Below, piece after piece: positions 24,952 to 33,999 of a stretch of DNA of 64,000 nt. Every line of letters begins with the position of its first letter. Positions within the stretch are counted from its first letter, which is position 1. The notes under the pieces were generated by a model. That model was not told the DNA's origin. It saw only the letters and a list, made by a program, of their open reading frames with translations, and did no database searches. Source of the stretch: Thiomonas bhubaneswarensis (lineage in GTDB: Bacteria > Pseudomonadota > Gammaproteobacteria > Burkholderiales > Burkholderiaceae_C); the NCBI RefSeq assembly GCF_001418255.1, contig NZ_LIPV01000005.1, positions 1 through 64,000 of the forward strand, written 5' to 3'. The position numbers and the translations under genes are program-made.

Positions 24952-25884
24952 GAACTTATCCGTAAATAGATAAAATGACGCTTCGAGTCGTGGCGTGTGC
25001 GGCGTGGGAGCGATACGGTGGCCAAGCGGGTTGCGTCGTGGGTTGTGACAGATGCATTCTGGGAGCGAGTGGAGCCGCTGATTCCGCAGCGGGCCGTGCC
25101 GGCGGACAAGATCTATCGACGCAAGCCTGGCGCGGGCCGACCGCCGAAGCCGGCACGGCAGGTGTTCGAGGCCATCGTGTACGTGCTGCGCACAGGCTGT
25201 CAGTGGAAGGCACTACCCAAGGAGCGGTTCGGCAGCGCCAGCGCCGTGCACAAACGCTTCCTGGAATGGGAGAGGGCCGGCTTCTTCGAAGCGCTGTGGA
25301 AAGCGGGCCTGGCCGAATACGACGACATGCAGGGCATCGCCTGGCGATGGCAGAGCGTGGACGGTGCGATGATGAAGGCGCCATTGGCGCAAGAAGCGGT
25401 CGGGCCGAACCCGACCGACCGGGGGAAAAAAATGGGAGCAAGCGCCACCTGCTGGTGGACGGCCGTGGCGTCCCGTTGTCGCTCATCGTGACCGGGGCGA
25501 ACGTCAATGATGGCAAACGCCTGGACGAAGTCCTGGGTGCCATCAGGGTCAAGCGTGAGAGTCCGCCGACGAGGCGCCACAAGCATCTGTGCGCCGATGC
25601 CGGCTACCGCAGTGCCGACAATGCGCGCACCAATGACAAGCACGGCTATATCCCCCACGTCGTCGACCGTCGCAGGGAAGCGGACATCAAGCGGCGCGAC
25701 CCGAAGAAGAAGGCCCGGCGCTGGGTCGTCGAGGTTTGCCATAGTTGGTTCAACCGATTCCGCAAGCTACTCGTGCGCTACGAAAAGCTCGAGCGCAGCT
25801 TCCTCGCACTCAACCACCTCGCCGCAGCCATCATCGCGTTTCGGAAAGTGCCGCTCAAGGTCAACATTATTTACGGATAGGTTC
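24952..25884 (+). mobile_element. IS5-family (IS427-type) insertion sequence, 933 bp
   Basis: Ends are inverted repeats: left GAACTTATCCGTAAATA (from 24952), right TATTTACGGATAGGTTC (to 25884), 16 of 17 matching. A 3-bp target repeat TAA flanks both sides (24949-24951 and 25885-25887), as expected for this group. It carries a two-frame transposase. It landed next to the hairpin that ends the gene at 25924. It looks complete. Confidence 0.9.
24997..25880 (+). CDS. IS5-family transposase made by -1 frameshift
   Basis: First frame (GTG at 24997 to 25491) holds the DUF4096-like N-terminus (DAFWERVEPLIP, RTGCQWKALP) and the first catalytic Asp (QSVDGAMMKAP). The second frame, to 25880, holds DGRGVPLSLIVTGAN, CADAGYRSADNAR and the Glu region RRWVVEVCHSWFNRFRKL. 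Both meet at seven As (25426-25432); slipping back one base gives DRGKK then NGSKRHLLVDG, the normal family sequence. This is the usual programmed frameshift of IS427-type elements. Confidence 0.88.
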
Positions 25885-25927
25885 TAAGGCTACGCTGAAC
25901 AGCCCGCCGCGTTCAGCGTAGCCTTAG
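25884..25927 (-). terminator. 17-bp perfect hairpin at the end of the pRiA4b-like gene
   Basis: CTAAGGCTACGCTGAAC (25884-25900) and its exact complement (25911-25927) enclose a 10-nt GC-rich loop. The stop codon of the minus-strand gene lies inside one arm. The IS5 target duplication TAA is part of the other arm, so the IS inserted exactly at the base of this terminator and separated it from whatever followed. Confidence 0.8.
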
Positions 25928-26529
25928 CCCAGCACATCCCGCAGCGCGATGTTCACAGAGTTGACGTCAAATCCAGCCGGATCAAATGGGCCACCAAACC
26001 ACCGACGCATCGCCTTGTGTTCCTCATGGGTCGGGTCGAGAACAGCCTCCAGAAAGCTGAGGTAGCCAGGAGGCCCACCCACGTCCTCTGGTGGACAGGC
26101 ATTCTGCCCTTCCAGGCACTGCGGCCAAGTGTTGTACTCGGGGTCGGGCTTGAGAAGCTGCTCCACGGTCACGACATGGCACCAATCGTCGCCGAAGTCA
26201 TAGGTGTAGATGAAGTTATGCATGCTCGTGCCCAGCAGATCAGCCAGGCGGAAGTCCTTGTCGAGCTTGGCGGGCTTGTCAACCGGGTACTCATCCAGAG
26301 CCATGCCGTAGCGCTGCCCTTCGATCTCGAATTCGTGAAGGTGGCTGTTCGTCCACCCCATGATTGTTTGAATCACCCGATCCAAGCCCGCCAGAGTGAT
26401 GGCACCAGGCACCCAAAACCGGCGCCAGACCCTCGGCTCGATATAGAGCAGCTGAATGTGCAGCTGATAGATGCTCTTGGCGGGTGCGCGGCGACTGGTG
26501 GTCTTTGCGGGCAGCATAGCTAGGCTCAT
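25924..26529 (-). CDS. pRiA4b ORF-3-like protein
   Basis: 201 residues. Matches the plasmid pRiA4b ORF3 / IS1096-TnpR-like family: YQLHIQLLYIEPRVWRRFWV near the start, HLHEFEIEGQRYG, YTYDFGDDWCHVV, and the conserved CPPEDVGGPPGY. Members are widespread on plasmids and islands, often beside mobile genes; biochemical function is unknown. Start at 26529 chosen because the family motif begins about 20 residues later. Cargo of the element. Confidence 0.88.
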   Translation of the reverse strand: MSLAMLPAKTTSRRAPAKSIYQLHIQLLYIEPRVWRRFWVPGAITLAGLDRVIQTIMGWTNSHLHEFEIEGQRYGMALDEYPVDKPAKLDKDFRLADLLGTSMHNFIYTYDFGDDWCHVVTVEQLLKPDPEYNTWPQCLEGQNACPPEDVGGPPGYLSFLEAVLDPTHEEHKAMRRWFGGPFDPAGFDVNSVNIALRDVLG

Positions 26530-26678
26530 GTGGTCAGTGCTTGATATTGTGCCTTTGCGCGGTGTGCGGGAGTTGGATTGTGCTTTGGAGATGCACAGAA
26601 AAATTCCTCGCGCAATGCAAGCCGTGGAAGCTCTACAAATTGTGTGTCTGATGGCAGTGCTGGCCTGATTCGACAGAA

Positions 26679-27836
26679 CTACCGATTCACCGCCGTCACC
26701 ACCGGCACTCCCATCAACCGCGCCCACGCCCGCGTGCTCGCTTCCTGAATCGCAGGGGCTGCATTCCCTGGCGTGGCCCACCAAGTATTGGACTGCGCCA
26801 GGATCACAGTAGGCCGTTGCCACAACGCCTCCAGCCATGTCCATGGTTGCACCTGCTCCACGCAGAGCGCCGCCCAAACCCGCTGCCCATCCAGATCAAA
26901 CACCTGCTGCCACCATGCCGGGTGCAGGGTGCGCGGATTCCAGGGCTGCCAGTCACCACCCAACAGCAGCCCGGCAGCCACAGCAACGGGTGCGGAATCA
27001 GCCCGGCCGTGCTCAACCCGCACCACCGCATCGTGCGCACCGGCCTGCACACCCAGCAGCCAGACTTGCGCACGCGGTACCGCAGCCGCAAACTGCGCCT
27101 GCGTACCGGCATACCAGTCCGGCAAGATCGCTTCGGGGAAAACCACGACCCGCGCTCCTGCACCTTGCTGCAGTCCTGCACCGATGCCAGTCTGGTTATT
27201 CTGAATATCCGCCAGGACGTTTCCATTGCCAGGCCGGATAAACGTCCGAACACCTATCCAGCCCTCAGGCGCTGTAGGGTGGATCACAGACCAAGCCAGC
27301 GCGTTCATGAAGGCACCCGTCGCCAGAAGCCCGGCAACAGCGCTCAGTCCGAAACGCCTGCCCCGCGCCGCCGCCGGTAACGTCCCGACGAGCGCCACCA
27401 GTGCCACAACGCCGAGCCATCCGCTGCCTGGATACAAGACCCCCATCGCGTTCATCGGCGACAACCATCCGATAACCCCCAGAGGGGGTAGAGCCGTCAG
27501 CAACAATGCCGCCAGCAGTCCGCCACGGCGTGATGGCAATGCCCATGGCAGCGCAAGCAGAATGGACGCAGTCAGCCAGCCTGCGATGGCAAACCCCGCA
27601 TGTTGTGCGCCCCAGTAGCCGAGCACGGCGCTGACGATGGGCCAGCATCCTGTCAAGTAATAAGCCAGGGCGACGGTCAATCGCCTCCACCACTTGCTCT
27701 GACAGGCGACGAGAACCGGCAGGACAAGTGAACACGCTGGCCCCAGCAAACTGCCACCGCCGAGCAGCCAGGCACCGCCGGCCGCAACAGCGCCCGGTGT
27801 GGCGAGCGCCCAGCGGCTACTTCCGGGCGTGCTCAT
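26679..27836 (-). CDS. traB: TraB, membrane nitrilase-like conjugation protein
   Basis: 385 residues: about six hydrophobic helices (residues 10-190), then a periplasmic carbon-nitrogen hydrolase-type domain (IRPGNGNVLADIQ, VVVFPEAILPDWY with the catalytic Glu, and WAALCVEQVQPW with the Cys). The layout is that of apolipoprotein N-acyltransferase and of IncP TraB. Its role in conjugation is poorly defined. It overlaps the next upstream gene by 20 nt and ends the tra unit that starts at 29053. Confidence 0.85.
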   Translation of the reverse strand: MSTPGSSRWALATPGAVAAGGAWLLGGGSLLGPACSLVLPVLVACQSKWWRRLTVALAYYLTGCWPIVSAVLGYWGAQHAGFAIAGWLTASILLALPWALPSRRGGLLAALLLTALPPLGVIGWLSPMNAMGVLYPGSGWLGVVALVALVGTLPAAARGRRFGLSAVAGLLATGAFMNALAWSVIHPTAPEGWIGVRTFIRPGNGNVLADIQNNQTGIGAGLQQGAGARVVVFPEAILPDWYAGTQAQFAAAVPRAQVWLLGVQAGAHDAVVRVEHGRADSAPVAVAAGLLLGGDWQPWNPRTLHPAWWQQVFDLDGQRVWAALCVEQVQPWTWLEALWQRPTVILAQSNTWWATPGNAAPAIQEASTRAWARLMGVPVVTAVNR

Positions 27837-28326
27837 CGGCGTGCGGGCTGGTCGCGGTCAGCTTCTGAATCATCTGCTGCTGCATCTGAACGGTAGGCTC
27901 CAGCTGCCGTTTGCCCCACCAGGAGCCGATGAACAGCGATCCGGCAATGACCACACCAAGAACCGCCATTGAGGCCAGCGAGATCGGCTCGCGCAAGGCT
28001 TCCGACACGGCGGACTTGACCACGGAGTCATCAACCTTCACCGCCACCGGGCGCGCTGAAGCATCTTGCAGGGCACGCAACCCCTGCAATATCGGGTTCA
28101 AGTCCACCTGCACTGCATCGCCCCGTCCCGATTCCAGCACCGCTGCCTTCACCGCAGCCAATACGTCCGCCCTAGGCGTACTGCGCGCCCAACCCCAGGC
28201 GAACAGCGTGACATGCGGCGCATTGGTCGGGTCGTCCACCTCAAATCCGGCCCTCTGCAAGATACCCAGAAGTGAGCGGATTTCCTTCCATTCGTTTTCG
28301 GTAGGCAAACTGCCGAGAGCCTCCAT
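27817..28326 (-). CDS. Conjugation-region protein with C-terminal membrane anchor
   Basis: 169 residues. A soluble N-terminal part (NEWKEIRSLLGILQRAGFEV, VTLFAWGWARSTPRADVLAAV) and one membrane helix (SLASMAVLGVVIAGSLFIGSW) followed by a short coiled-coil tail. Lies between the 216-residue tra gene and traB. ATG at 28326 preferred over GTG at 28332. No family recognised; position suggests a relaxosome- or coupling-associated role. Confidence 0.6.
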   Translation of the reverse strand: MEALGSLPTENEWKEIRSLLGILQRAGFEVDDPTNAPHVTLFAWGWARSTPRADVLAAVKAAVLESGRGDAVQVDLNPILQGLRALQDASARPVAVKVDDSVVKSAVSEALREPISLASMAVLGVVIAGSLFIGSWWGKRQLEPTVQMQQQMIQKLTATSPHADEHARK

Positions 28327-28402
28327 GAACACTTGCTCTGAGTTGCTGCCTTTCAGAGGTAAGCCGGGGAACGCCCCCGGAAGCGACCGGTGGCACCGGC
28401 GA

Positions 28403-29053
28403 TCAGCGGTTGTGCTCGCCGATGAATTTGCGCTGGGTCTCAGGCGGCATCTCCAGCGACTTGCGAAAGATGTAGTCGTCGTCCGATTCGCCGGGCATCA
28501 AATCCGACCAGTCGGCCCAATCGGGCAGCCGGGCGCTGGGAATCGTCGAGTGCTGGGTCGGTTTGCCCTCGGCGCTGGGCGCCTTTGGTGCGGGAGCTGC
28601 TGCAGGCGCCGTGCCCTCCGCTGTCTTTGGTGGGGCGTCCTTGGATTGCGCTTTCCGCTCCGCCTGCTTTGGCGGCATGGCGGCTGGTTTCGGCTTTGCT
28701 CTCGCAACGTCCCCAGCTGGGCGGGTCACTGCGGCGTTCGGTAGATCATGCAGACGGTGCCGCTCGCGGATATAAGCGAGCGCATAGCGCAGATCGGCAG
28801 AAGGCACGGCAGGAAGGTGGGACTGAATCAACGCCAGAACCTCGTTCACAGACGCACCATCCTCGAACATGCCAACGATGACGGGCTCAAGGCTGCGGAC
28901 GGTGTTCAGCGCGAACTGCCGTGCCGTAGCCGCAGCTTTGGCGCTCTGGCGGGCGCGGCGGGCGGCCAGCAGCGCCGCCGACACGGCGCCGAGTTGCGCG
29001 TAGGCGGCCTGGGCGTCGAAGACGTGATCTGGCTTATCGTCTTTCTCGCTCAT
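28403..29053 (-). CDS. TraK-like relaxosome accessory protein (tentative)
   Basis: 216 residues. A helical N-terminal half (ARQFALNTVRSLEPVIVGMF, then NEVLALIQSHLPAVPSADLRYALAYIRE) and a Pro/Ala/Lys-rich linker ending in an acidic tail (DDDYIFRKSLEMPPETQRKF). Small DNA-binding proteins with such helical heads sit next to oriT in IncP-like systems. GGAG lies 7 nt before the start, and the conserved tra motif (29100-29118) lies upstream. The name rests on position and general character only. Confidence 0.5.
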   Translation of the reverse strand: MSEKDDKPDHVFDAQAAYAQLGAVSAALLAARRARQSAKAAATARQFALNTVRSLEPVIVGMFEDGASVNEVLALIQSHLPAVPSADLRYALAYIRERHRLHDLPNAAVTRPAGDVARAKPKPAAMPPKQAERKAQSKDAPPKTAEGTAPAAAPAPKAPSAEGKPTQHSTIPSARLPDWADWSDLMPGESDDDYIFRKSLEMPPETQRKFIGEHNR

Positions 29054-29467
29054 GTTTTTCTCCAGTGTTGCGGCCCGCAGGGAGTGGGGCCGATGCCTGG
29101 ACTCTGCGGGGCGGCCCGCGCCGTGTGCGACAAGGGAACCGCGGAGAACCGGTAGGAGGCCGTTCGGTGGCGCGTCGGAAACGATCGGGAGCAGATCGGA
29201 GCGCGCCGGTGACCGGTCGGTTGCAGTCGGGTGTCGGGCGGAGCCTGACCAAGTGGCGTTCGTGTGCGTTTGGAGACGGGCCGCAGGCCGGTCGGAAAAC
29301 GTCAGACGAACCCTTACCTTGCAAGGATTTTGTCCACAGTTCGAGATCCGAACGCCAACCGGACGGCTTCGGACTGTGCCCGGACGACTTCGGAAGTAAA
29401 CGGAACGATGCCCAAATCAACCGAGATAACGACGCACTATGCTGTGCTGATGAAACCACTTCCACCC
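29054..29467. other. Intergenic region, candidate oriT and panD promoter
   Basis: About 410 bp between divergent tra and panD genes. It contains the third conserved tra motif, several short inverted repeats (CCGGTGACCGG; GTTCG/CGAAC around 29340-29360) and CCTTGCAAGG (29317-29326), whose minus-strand context ATCCTTG^C resembles a MOBP nick site. That nick assignment is speculative. In IncP-like elements oriT sits beside traK, which fits the layout. Confidence 0.35.
29100..29118 (-). promoter_or_regulatory. Conserved tra/trb upstream motif, copy 3 (partial)
   Basis: GACTCTGCGGGGCGGCCCG matches the end of copy 2 (14143-14174) at 18 of 19 bases. It lies 47-65 bp upstream of the 216-residue tra gene. 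Shared placement before three conjugation units suggests a common regulator or promoter element. Confidence 0.5.
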
Positions 29468-29824
29468 ATGCGCGTGATGCTGCGCGCCAAACTGCACAGC
29501 GCCACGCTGACCGGAGCTGATCTTCACTACGAGGGATCGTGCGGCATCGACCAGGCACTGCTGGATGCCTGCGACATCCTTCCAGGTGAGCAGATCGAGA
29601 TTTACAACGTCACCACCGGCGCACGTCTGAGCACCTATGCCATCGCCGAAACCGAACACAGTGGCCGTATCACCCTCAATGGCTCTGCGGCCCGCCATGC
29701 CGCTGTCGGCGATGTACTGATCATCTGCGCCTACGCGCCGATGGATGACGCCACGGCGCGGGCATTCCACCCACGCATCGCTTTGCTCGGCGAGAACAAC
29801 TGCATCAAGATGATGAAGGATTGA
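29468..29824 (+). CDS. panD: Aspartate 1-decarboxylase PanD
   Basis: 118 residues with family hallmarks: MLRAKLHSATLTGADLHYEG, the self-cleavage site Gly-Ser in YEGSCGID that creates the pyruvoyl group, LNGSAARHAAVGD, and DVLIICAYAPM. The enzyme makes beta-alanine for coenzyme A. The start at 29468 (MRVMLRAK) matches normal PanD length; an in-frame ATG at 29408 would add 20 residues. It is core metabolism carried as cargo between tra genes and a toxin-antitoxin pair, which is unusual. Confidence 0.9.
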   Translation: MRVMLRAKLHSATLTGADLHYEGSCGIDQALLDACDILPGEQIEIYNVTTGARLSTYAIAETEHSGRITLNGSAARHAAVGDVLIICAYAPMDDATARAFHPRIALLGENNCIKMMKD

Positions 29825-29943
29825 GGCTGGTGAGCGCGGCCAGTGCACCGGGTGCGTCGCCCAAGGCTGTGGCCAATAGCGCAGGGTCGTTTTCCTCAAG
29901 AACAGCCGTCAGATATTTGGCGCATGCGCCGGAACGACGAGTT
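29825..29943 (-). pseudogene. HigA-type antitoxin fragment
   Basis: The minus-strand frame reads KYLTAVLEENDPALLATALGD, matching the start of the HigA-like addiction-module antidote family (AYLxAALExxDPALLxxALGD). No start codon, no helix-turn-helix and no partner toxin remain. It is squeezed between panD and the acetyltransferase toxin gene, so a former higBA-type module has been almost erased here. Confidence 0.6.
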
Positions 29944-30441
29944 TCAAGAACGCGGGACAGTTGTCAGCGGCAAGAACAGAGTAAGCGGCGAGGCTGGCAA
30001 GGCAATGAAGCCATGATGCCGGTAGAACGCTGCTGCCGCCTCGTCTTTGGCGTCGACGATCAGCGCAAAGGCGGCAATCTCCGAACGGGTGGCACGGTCG
30101 AGCGCATCGGCCAGCAGAGCTCCGCCAAGACCTTGTCCTTTGAATGCTCGATCGACGGCCAAGCGGCCCATGCGAACGGCGGGCACGGTCGGATAGCGCG
30201 GCAGTTTCTTGCCGGTGCTGGCCGGAAGATCGGCGAGCAGCAGGCTTGCCGATGCCAAGGTGTAGTAACCCACGATACGCTGCCCGTCCGCCAGGGCCAC
30301 GAAACAGGCGGCTACGCGACGGCGAATGTCCTGGGTGACTTGCTCGCGCAGGTAGCGATTCAGCGGATCCGAATCGCTATGGAAACCGGCGCGGTCATGT
30401 CCTGCATCGAGCGGCGAGAGTAGGTACGGTGCTCGGCTCAT
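29944..30441 (-). CDS. TacT-like GNAT acetyltransferase toxin
   Basis: 165-residue GNAT protein. The acetyl-CoA loop region is RLAVDRAFKGQGLGGALLADAL, followed by VDAKDEAAAAFYRHHGFI, the pattern of TacT/AtaT toxins that acetylate charged aminoacyl-tRNA and stop translation. It begins 4 nt inside the end of the antitoxin gene (ATGA coupling). Confidence 0.88.
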   Translation of the reverse strand: MSRAPYLLSPLDAGHDRAGFHSDSDPLNRYLREQVTQDIRRRVAACFVALADGQRIVGYYTLASASLLLADLPASTGKKLPRYPTVPAVRMGRLAVDRAFKGQGLGGALLADALDRATRSEIAAFALIVDAKDEAAAAFYRHHGFIALPASPLTLFLPLTTVPRS

Positions 30442-30719
30442 TCCGTGCGCAGGAGCTTGCTACGGCGAGCGAAGGCACGCTCCAACGCAGGGGCCGGTTT
30501 CGGCGGCGACAGCAGCGCTTGTGCGAAACATTCCTGATCGGCCAGAGACAGGCGAATGACTTCAGCTTGCTCGATCGCGCGCTGCGCGGCATCCTGCACG
30601 GCAGACACAACGAAATCAGTCATGGTGCGCCCCTGAATCTCGGCGGCACGCTTGAGCATCGAATGCAGATCGGTGCTGATTCGGGCTTCCAGACGGGCGG
30701 TAGAGATGGTGACGGGCAT
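30438..30719 (-). CDS. TacA-like DUF1778 antitoxin
   Basis: 93 residues. N-terminal ribbon-helix-helix domain (RLEARISTDLHSMLKRAAEI, GRTMTDFVVSAVQDAA) and a C-terminal toxin-neutralising tail (CFAQALLSPPKPAPALERAF). Start at 30719 with AGGAGG 7 nt upstream. Being first in the operon lets it autoregulate the pair. It stabilises the element in the host population by inference from the family. Confidence 0.88.
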   Translation of the reverse strand: MPVTISTARLEARISTDLHSMLKRAAEIQGRTMTDFVVSAVQDAAQRAIEQAEVIRLSLADQECFAQALLSPPKPAPALERAFARRSKLLRTE

Positions 30720-30792
30720 GGCTTTGTCCTCCTGATGCAATCATACGGCAGAATGCCGTACAAGCCAAGGCGGGAATCTCGGCGTTTCCGGC

Positions 30793-32770
30793 TCACCTCC
30801 CGATCTCCCTCTCGCGCTGCCTGCCAACGGCATCGTTGAACTGCGCGATGGCTGGCCCTGCATCGTCACCGCGCCTTGAGAGCGCCCGGCCAACAGCCAG
30901 CGCAACCAACTCCCGGCCCTCTCGCCCTTGCTGCACGGCACGATCATGCGCGGCGATGAATGCTTTCACTGGCCCGGCGCTATGGTCGCCGCCTATCCAC
31001 TCATCAAGCGCACGCTCCATCGCTTGCACGGCGGGATCGGCTGCCTCTTTCTGAGGCAGACCAGTTCCCGCCTGTGGTTGCAAGGGCTTGGCGACTTCGG
31101 GCCGTGACTTCTCCACAGCCGATGGGGATAACCCCCTCGCCTCGTTCTGCATCCGCACCTGCTCATCCTTGACCACGCCTTGCAAGTCGGCATCCGTCAC
31201 CTCGATCCCCAGCCGCACCGCCTGCCGGGCGGCCCGCTCCCGGAACTCGGCGCTTCCGGTGATGTCCACCTTACCGCCGAACTTCTGCGCCGCCATGCGC
31301 AAGGCCGCTTCCAGGCTCTCGTCGCTCTTGTCGTGCATCACGATGCGCGGGCCAGTGTCGGTGAACTTGTCCCGGCCATCTGAACCCCGGTACAGCACCA
31401 GTTGCCGTTTCTGGTCGATCTGCGCTTGCAGCCCGGCCAGCGTGAGCTTGCGCAGCGGGTCGAGTTCTTCGCCCTCGATGCCGTCCACCGCTTTGTTCTT
31501 GTTGCGCTGCTCGCGGTAGCGAATCCCGCGCAGCGCGGCCTGCGCCGCTTCATCGCCCCGTGCGGCCTCACGTTCCAGCCATGTGCGCCAGACTTCCTGT
31601 TTAGGCAGCTTGGCTGAGAGCGCCTTGCGTTCTGTCGCCTGGCGCTTCTGCAAGGCTTCGCGCTCCTGCGCCGCCCGCAGTGCCCACAGCGACTGCACCA
31701 CGGCCAGCGGCTGGCCCTGCTGCCTCGCCTGCTCGGGCAGGGCCTTGCGCTCCTGCCGCATTTGCGCGGTGAGTTCCTTGCGTTCTTGTTGGTGTTGGAT
31801 GCGTAAGGCAGCGCGTTGCTGAGGCCGCTGCGCACGCCCTGCCGCTTGCTCGGCCTCGAAGCGAGCAGCGAGCGCTGCGCGCGCATCGGCACGGGCCTGT
31901 CTGCGAAGGGCGCGTTCGTCAGGATCGCGTTTGGGTTGTTTGCCCGTTGTTTTGTGGCCCTGGTGCATACTGTTTTTGACGTATAGCGCGTAAGGGGCCG
32001 GCTTTTGCGGCGGCAGTTCCGGGCCTGGGATGAAGGGGCCGAGGCGCTTTTCCAGTTCGGATTTGCTGGCCCAGCGACCTAACTGGGAAGCCTTGGCGGC
32101 CAGGATGCGGCCGTCGTCAAGCTGGGTGGTGACGACCAGACCGGAGCCTTTGGTTTGGATGGTGACGCCGTGCTGCGCCAGGGCCTGGTGAGCATCCGCC
32201 CAGGTGGCGCCGGGAGCCTGCACGACGGCACGCAGGTCTTGGGAAGGGCGGGCGGCAACCCAGGACTGAAAGGAATCAGTGCCCAGCCTGTATTCGGCTG
32301 CTGTGGCGCTTCGTGTTAGCCGTGGATTGCCCTCCTCTTTCAACAGCCCCCGCATTCTCCGTTCGGCCCGGCTCATGCGCACGATGGTCGGCCCTTGGTC
32401 GGTGTCCAGGGTGATATAAGGGCCATTCGCGCGGGCGTAGCCGAATTCCAGTTCGAGCTCGCGCATGCAGCGGTCGAGGATGAAATAGTCTTTTTTGAAC
32501 GGCGGCTGAACGGCAATGAATTTTTCTGGATGCACCCGGTTGATGACCAGGTGCACATGATCATTGTCGGTGTCGCGGTGGGTGGCCCATGCGGCCTGAT
32601 GCTCACCGTATCCCAGAGCATTCATGACTTGCTTGCAGGCGTGTTCGGCCTGCTTTGCAGTCGGGTGTTCTCCCTCTTGCCAGGTGATGGCGACGTGATA
32701 GACGGGGTTGCCTTGGAAGCGGCCCTTGCTGAAGCATCGTTCAGCGGTGGAGTCGCAGGCCGCGGCCAAG
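30793..32770 (-). pseudogene. MOBP-type relaxase with LPD7 domain, N-terminus missing
   Basis: From the right the protein reads FSKGRFQGNPVYHVAITWQE and then HRDTDNDHVHLVINRVHP, the three-histidine metal motif of relaxases, followed by FGYARANGPY and, after a basic coiled-coil region, an LPD7 domain (LVLYRGSDGRDKFTDTGPR, AAQKFGGKVDITGSAEFRE). The head that should hold the nicking tyrosine is absent; upstream of about 32770 the DNA belongs to an opposed gene. The frame stays open into that gene (to 33585) only as an antisense shadow. Almost certainly unable to nick DNA. Confidence 0.8.
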
Positions 32771-33999
32771 TCTCCCTGCTTGACGCCTGGCGCGAAGCGG
32801 CGCGGCCCGCTCGGGAGACACGCGCCAAGGCGTGGCAAGACCTGAACGTGAAGCATCTGGCGGCAAGAGAGGATTTGTTCGCCAGCCTCGCGCAGCAGCG
32901 CGCCGAGATCGTCAAACAGCGCGGCGACCTCGATTTGCATGCTTTCGAGGCTGCAAAACAGATCGAGCACCTGCAAAAGTCGCAGATGGCAGAGCGTAAG
33001 ACGCTGGCCAGCGGGCTGCCCATGGTGCCGACGCTGCGCGAGTTCCTGGAGCCGCATGCCGAGCGCGATCCCGTGGCCGCCCGCATGCTGGAACAGGAGA
33101 ATGCCCGCGACCCTGCGCAGGAGAGTATTCGCGGCAAGCGCACGGCCGCGCTGGAGCCCGAAGCTCTTGAAGGCCTGACCCACGACATCGACGATGGACC
33201 GCCCAAGTCGGTGCACTATGCCCGCGACGGCGAGCGGGTCATGAGCGATCACGGCGAGCGCGTCGATCTCTATCAGGTCGATGACCGTGAAATCGAGGCC
33301 GCCTTGCGCCTGGCCGAACAGAAATTCGACATGGACAAGGGGCTGCAGCTCACCGGTAGTCGCGAGTTCCAGGAACGCGCAGCCGAACTCGCTGGACGCC
33401 TGGGTCTGAAAGTGCAGAACCCCGATCTGCAGCACACCTGGCAGGCTGGGCGTCTCCAGGCCATGCAACGCGACGAGCTGGCCGAAGACGTTCGTCTGAC
33501 GGCTCCGGCGGTCGGGAAAGGAAGCGTTGAGCCTGCTCGCGTCAGCCGCGGCGACGATAGCCGTACCTACGCGGTCGATGCCCAATTCATGCAGGCCGAA
33601 GCGCTGCTAACCAAGCTCGACCACCATGGCTGGGACGGTCTGGACCGCGCCTCGCGCTACCAGCCTCTGACACCTGGGCAGCGCGCCCAGCTCCAGGGCC
33701 ATGACGAACAGACCCAGCTCATCGATGACAAGGATCACCTCACCCCACTGGGCGAACGTGTCACCGAGCGCATGTGGGCCAAGATCGAGGCCGAGCGTGC
33801 GCAGCTGCAGCAGCAACTGCGCACCCGCAACATCGACGAAGAGCTGGAAAAGCGCCAGGAGCAAGAGAAGGAAACCCTGCCAACCGAACCGACAGACGAC
33901 TCGACTGAATTCGTGATCCTCCAAGCGCCCGATCGCGCAGCCGCTGAAGCGCTGGGCGCGGACATCGACGACACCGAAACGGAGGCCGAGCATGTCTGA
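32768..33999 (+). pseudogene. Second relaxase C-terminal half (LPD7), N-terminus missing
   Basis: The real protein begins abruptly at about LLDAWREAARPARETRAKAW, continues through a coiled coil (EDLFASLAQQRAEIVKQRGD) into an LPD7 domain (SVHYARDGERVMSDHGERVD, AEQKFDMDKGLQLTGSREFQ) and a charged tail ending at 33999. No plausible start codon belongs to it; upstream sequence is the antisense of the other relaxase. It overlaps the ardC-like gene by 8 nt, so the original operon order is kept. Confidence 0.75.

Noticed and set aside
29311-29330. CCTTGCAAGG as a definite relaxase nick site
   Set aside because: It only loosely resembles MOBP nick sequences and the cognate relaxase is broken; kept only as a tentative part of the oriT candidate region.
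32395-32767. N-terminal extension of the plus-strand LPD7 frame to 32395
   Set aside because: It is the antisense of the minus-strand relaxase three-His region and shows no homology of its own.
32771-33585. N-terminal extension of the minus-strand relaxase frame to 33585
   Set aside because: This stretch is the exact antisense of the plus-strand LPD7 gene, whose sequence is protein-like; the extension has no relaxase motif I.
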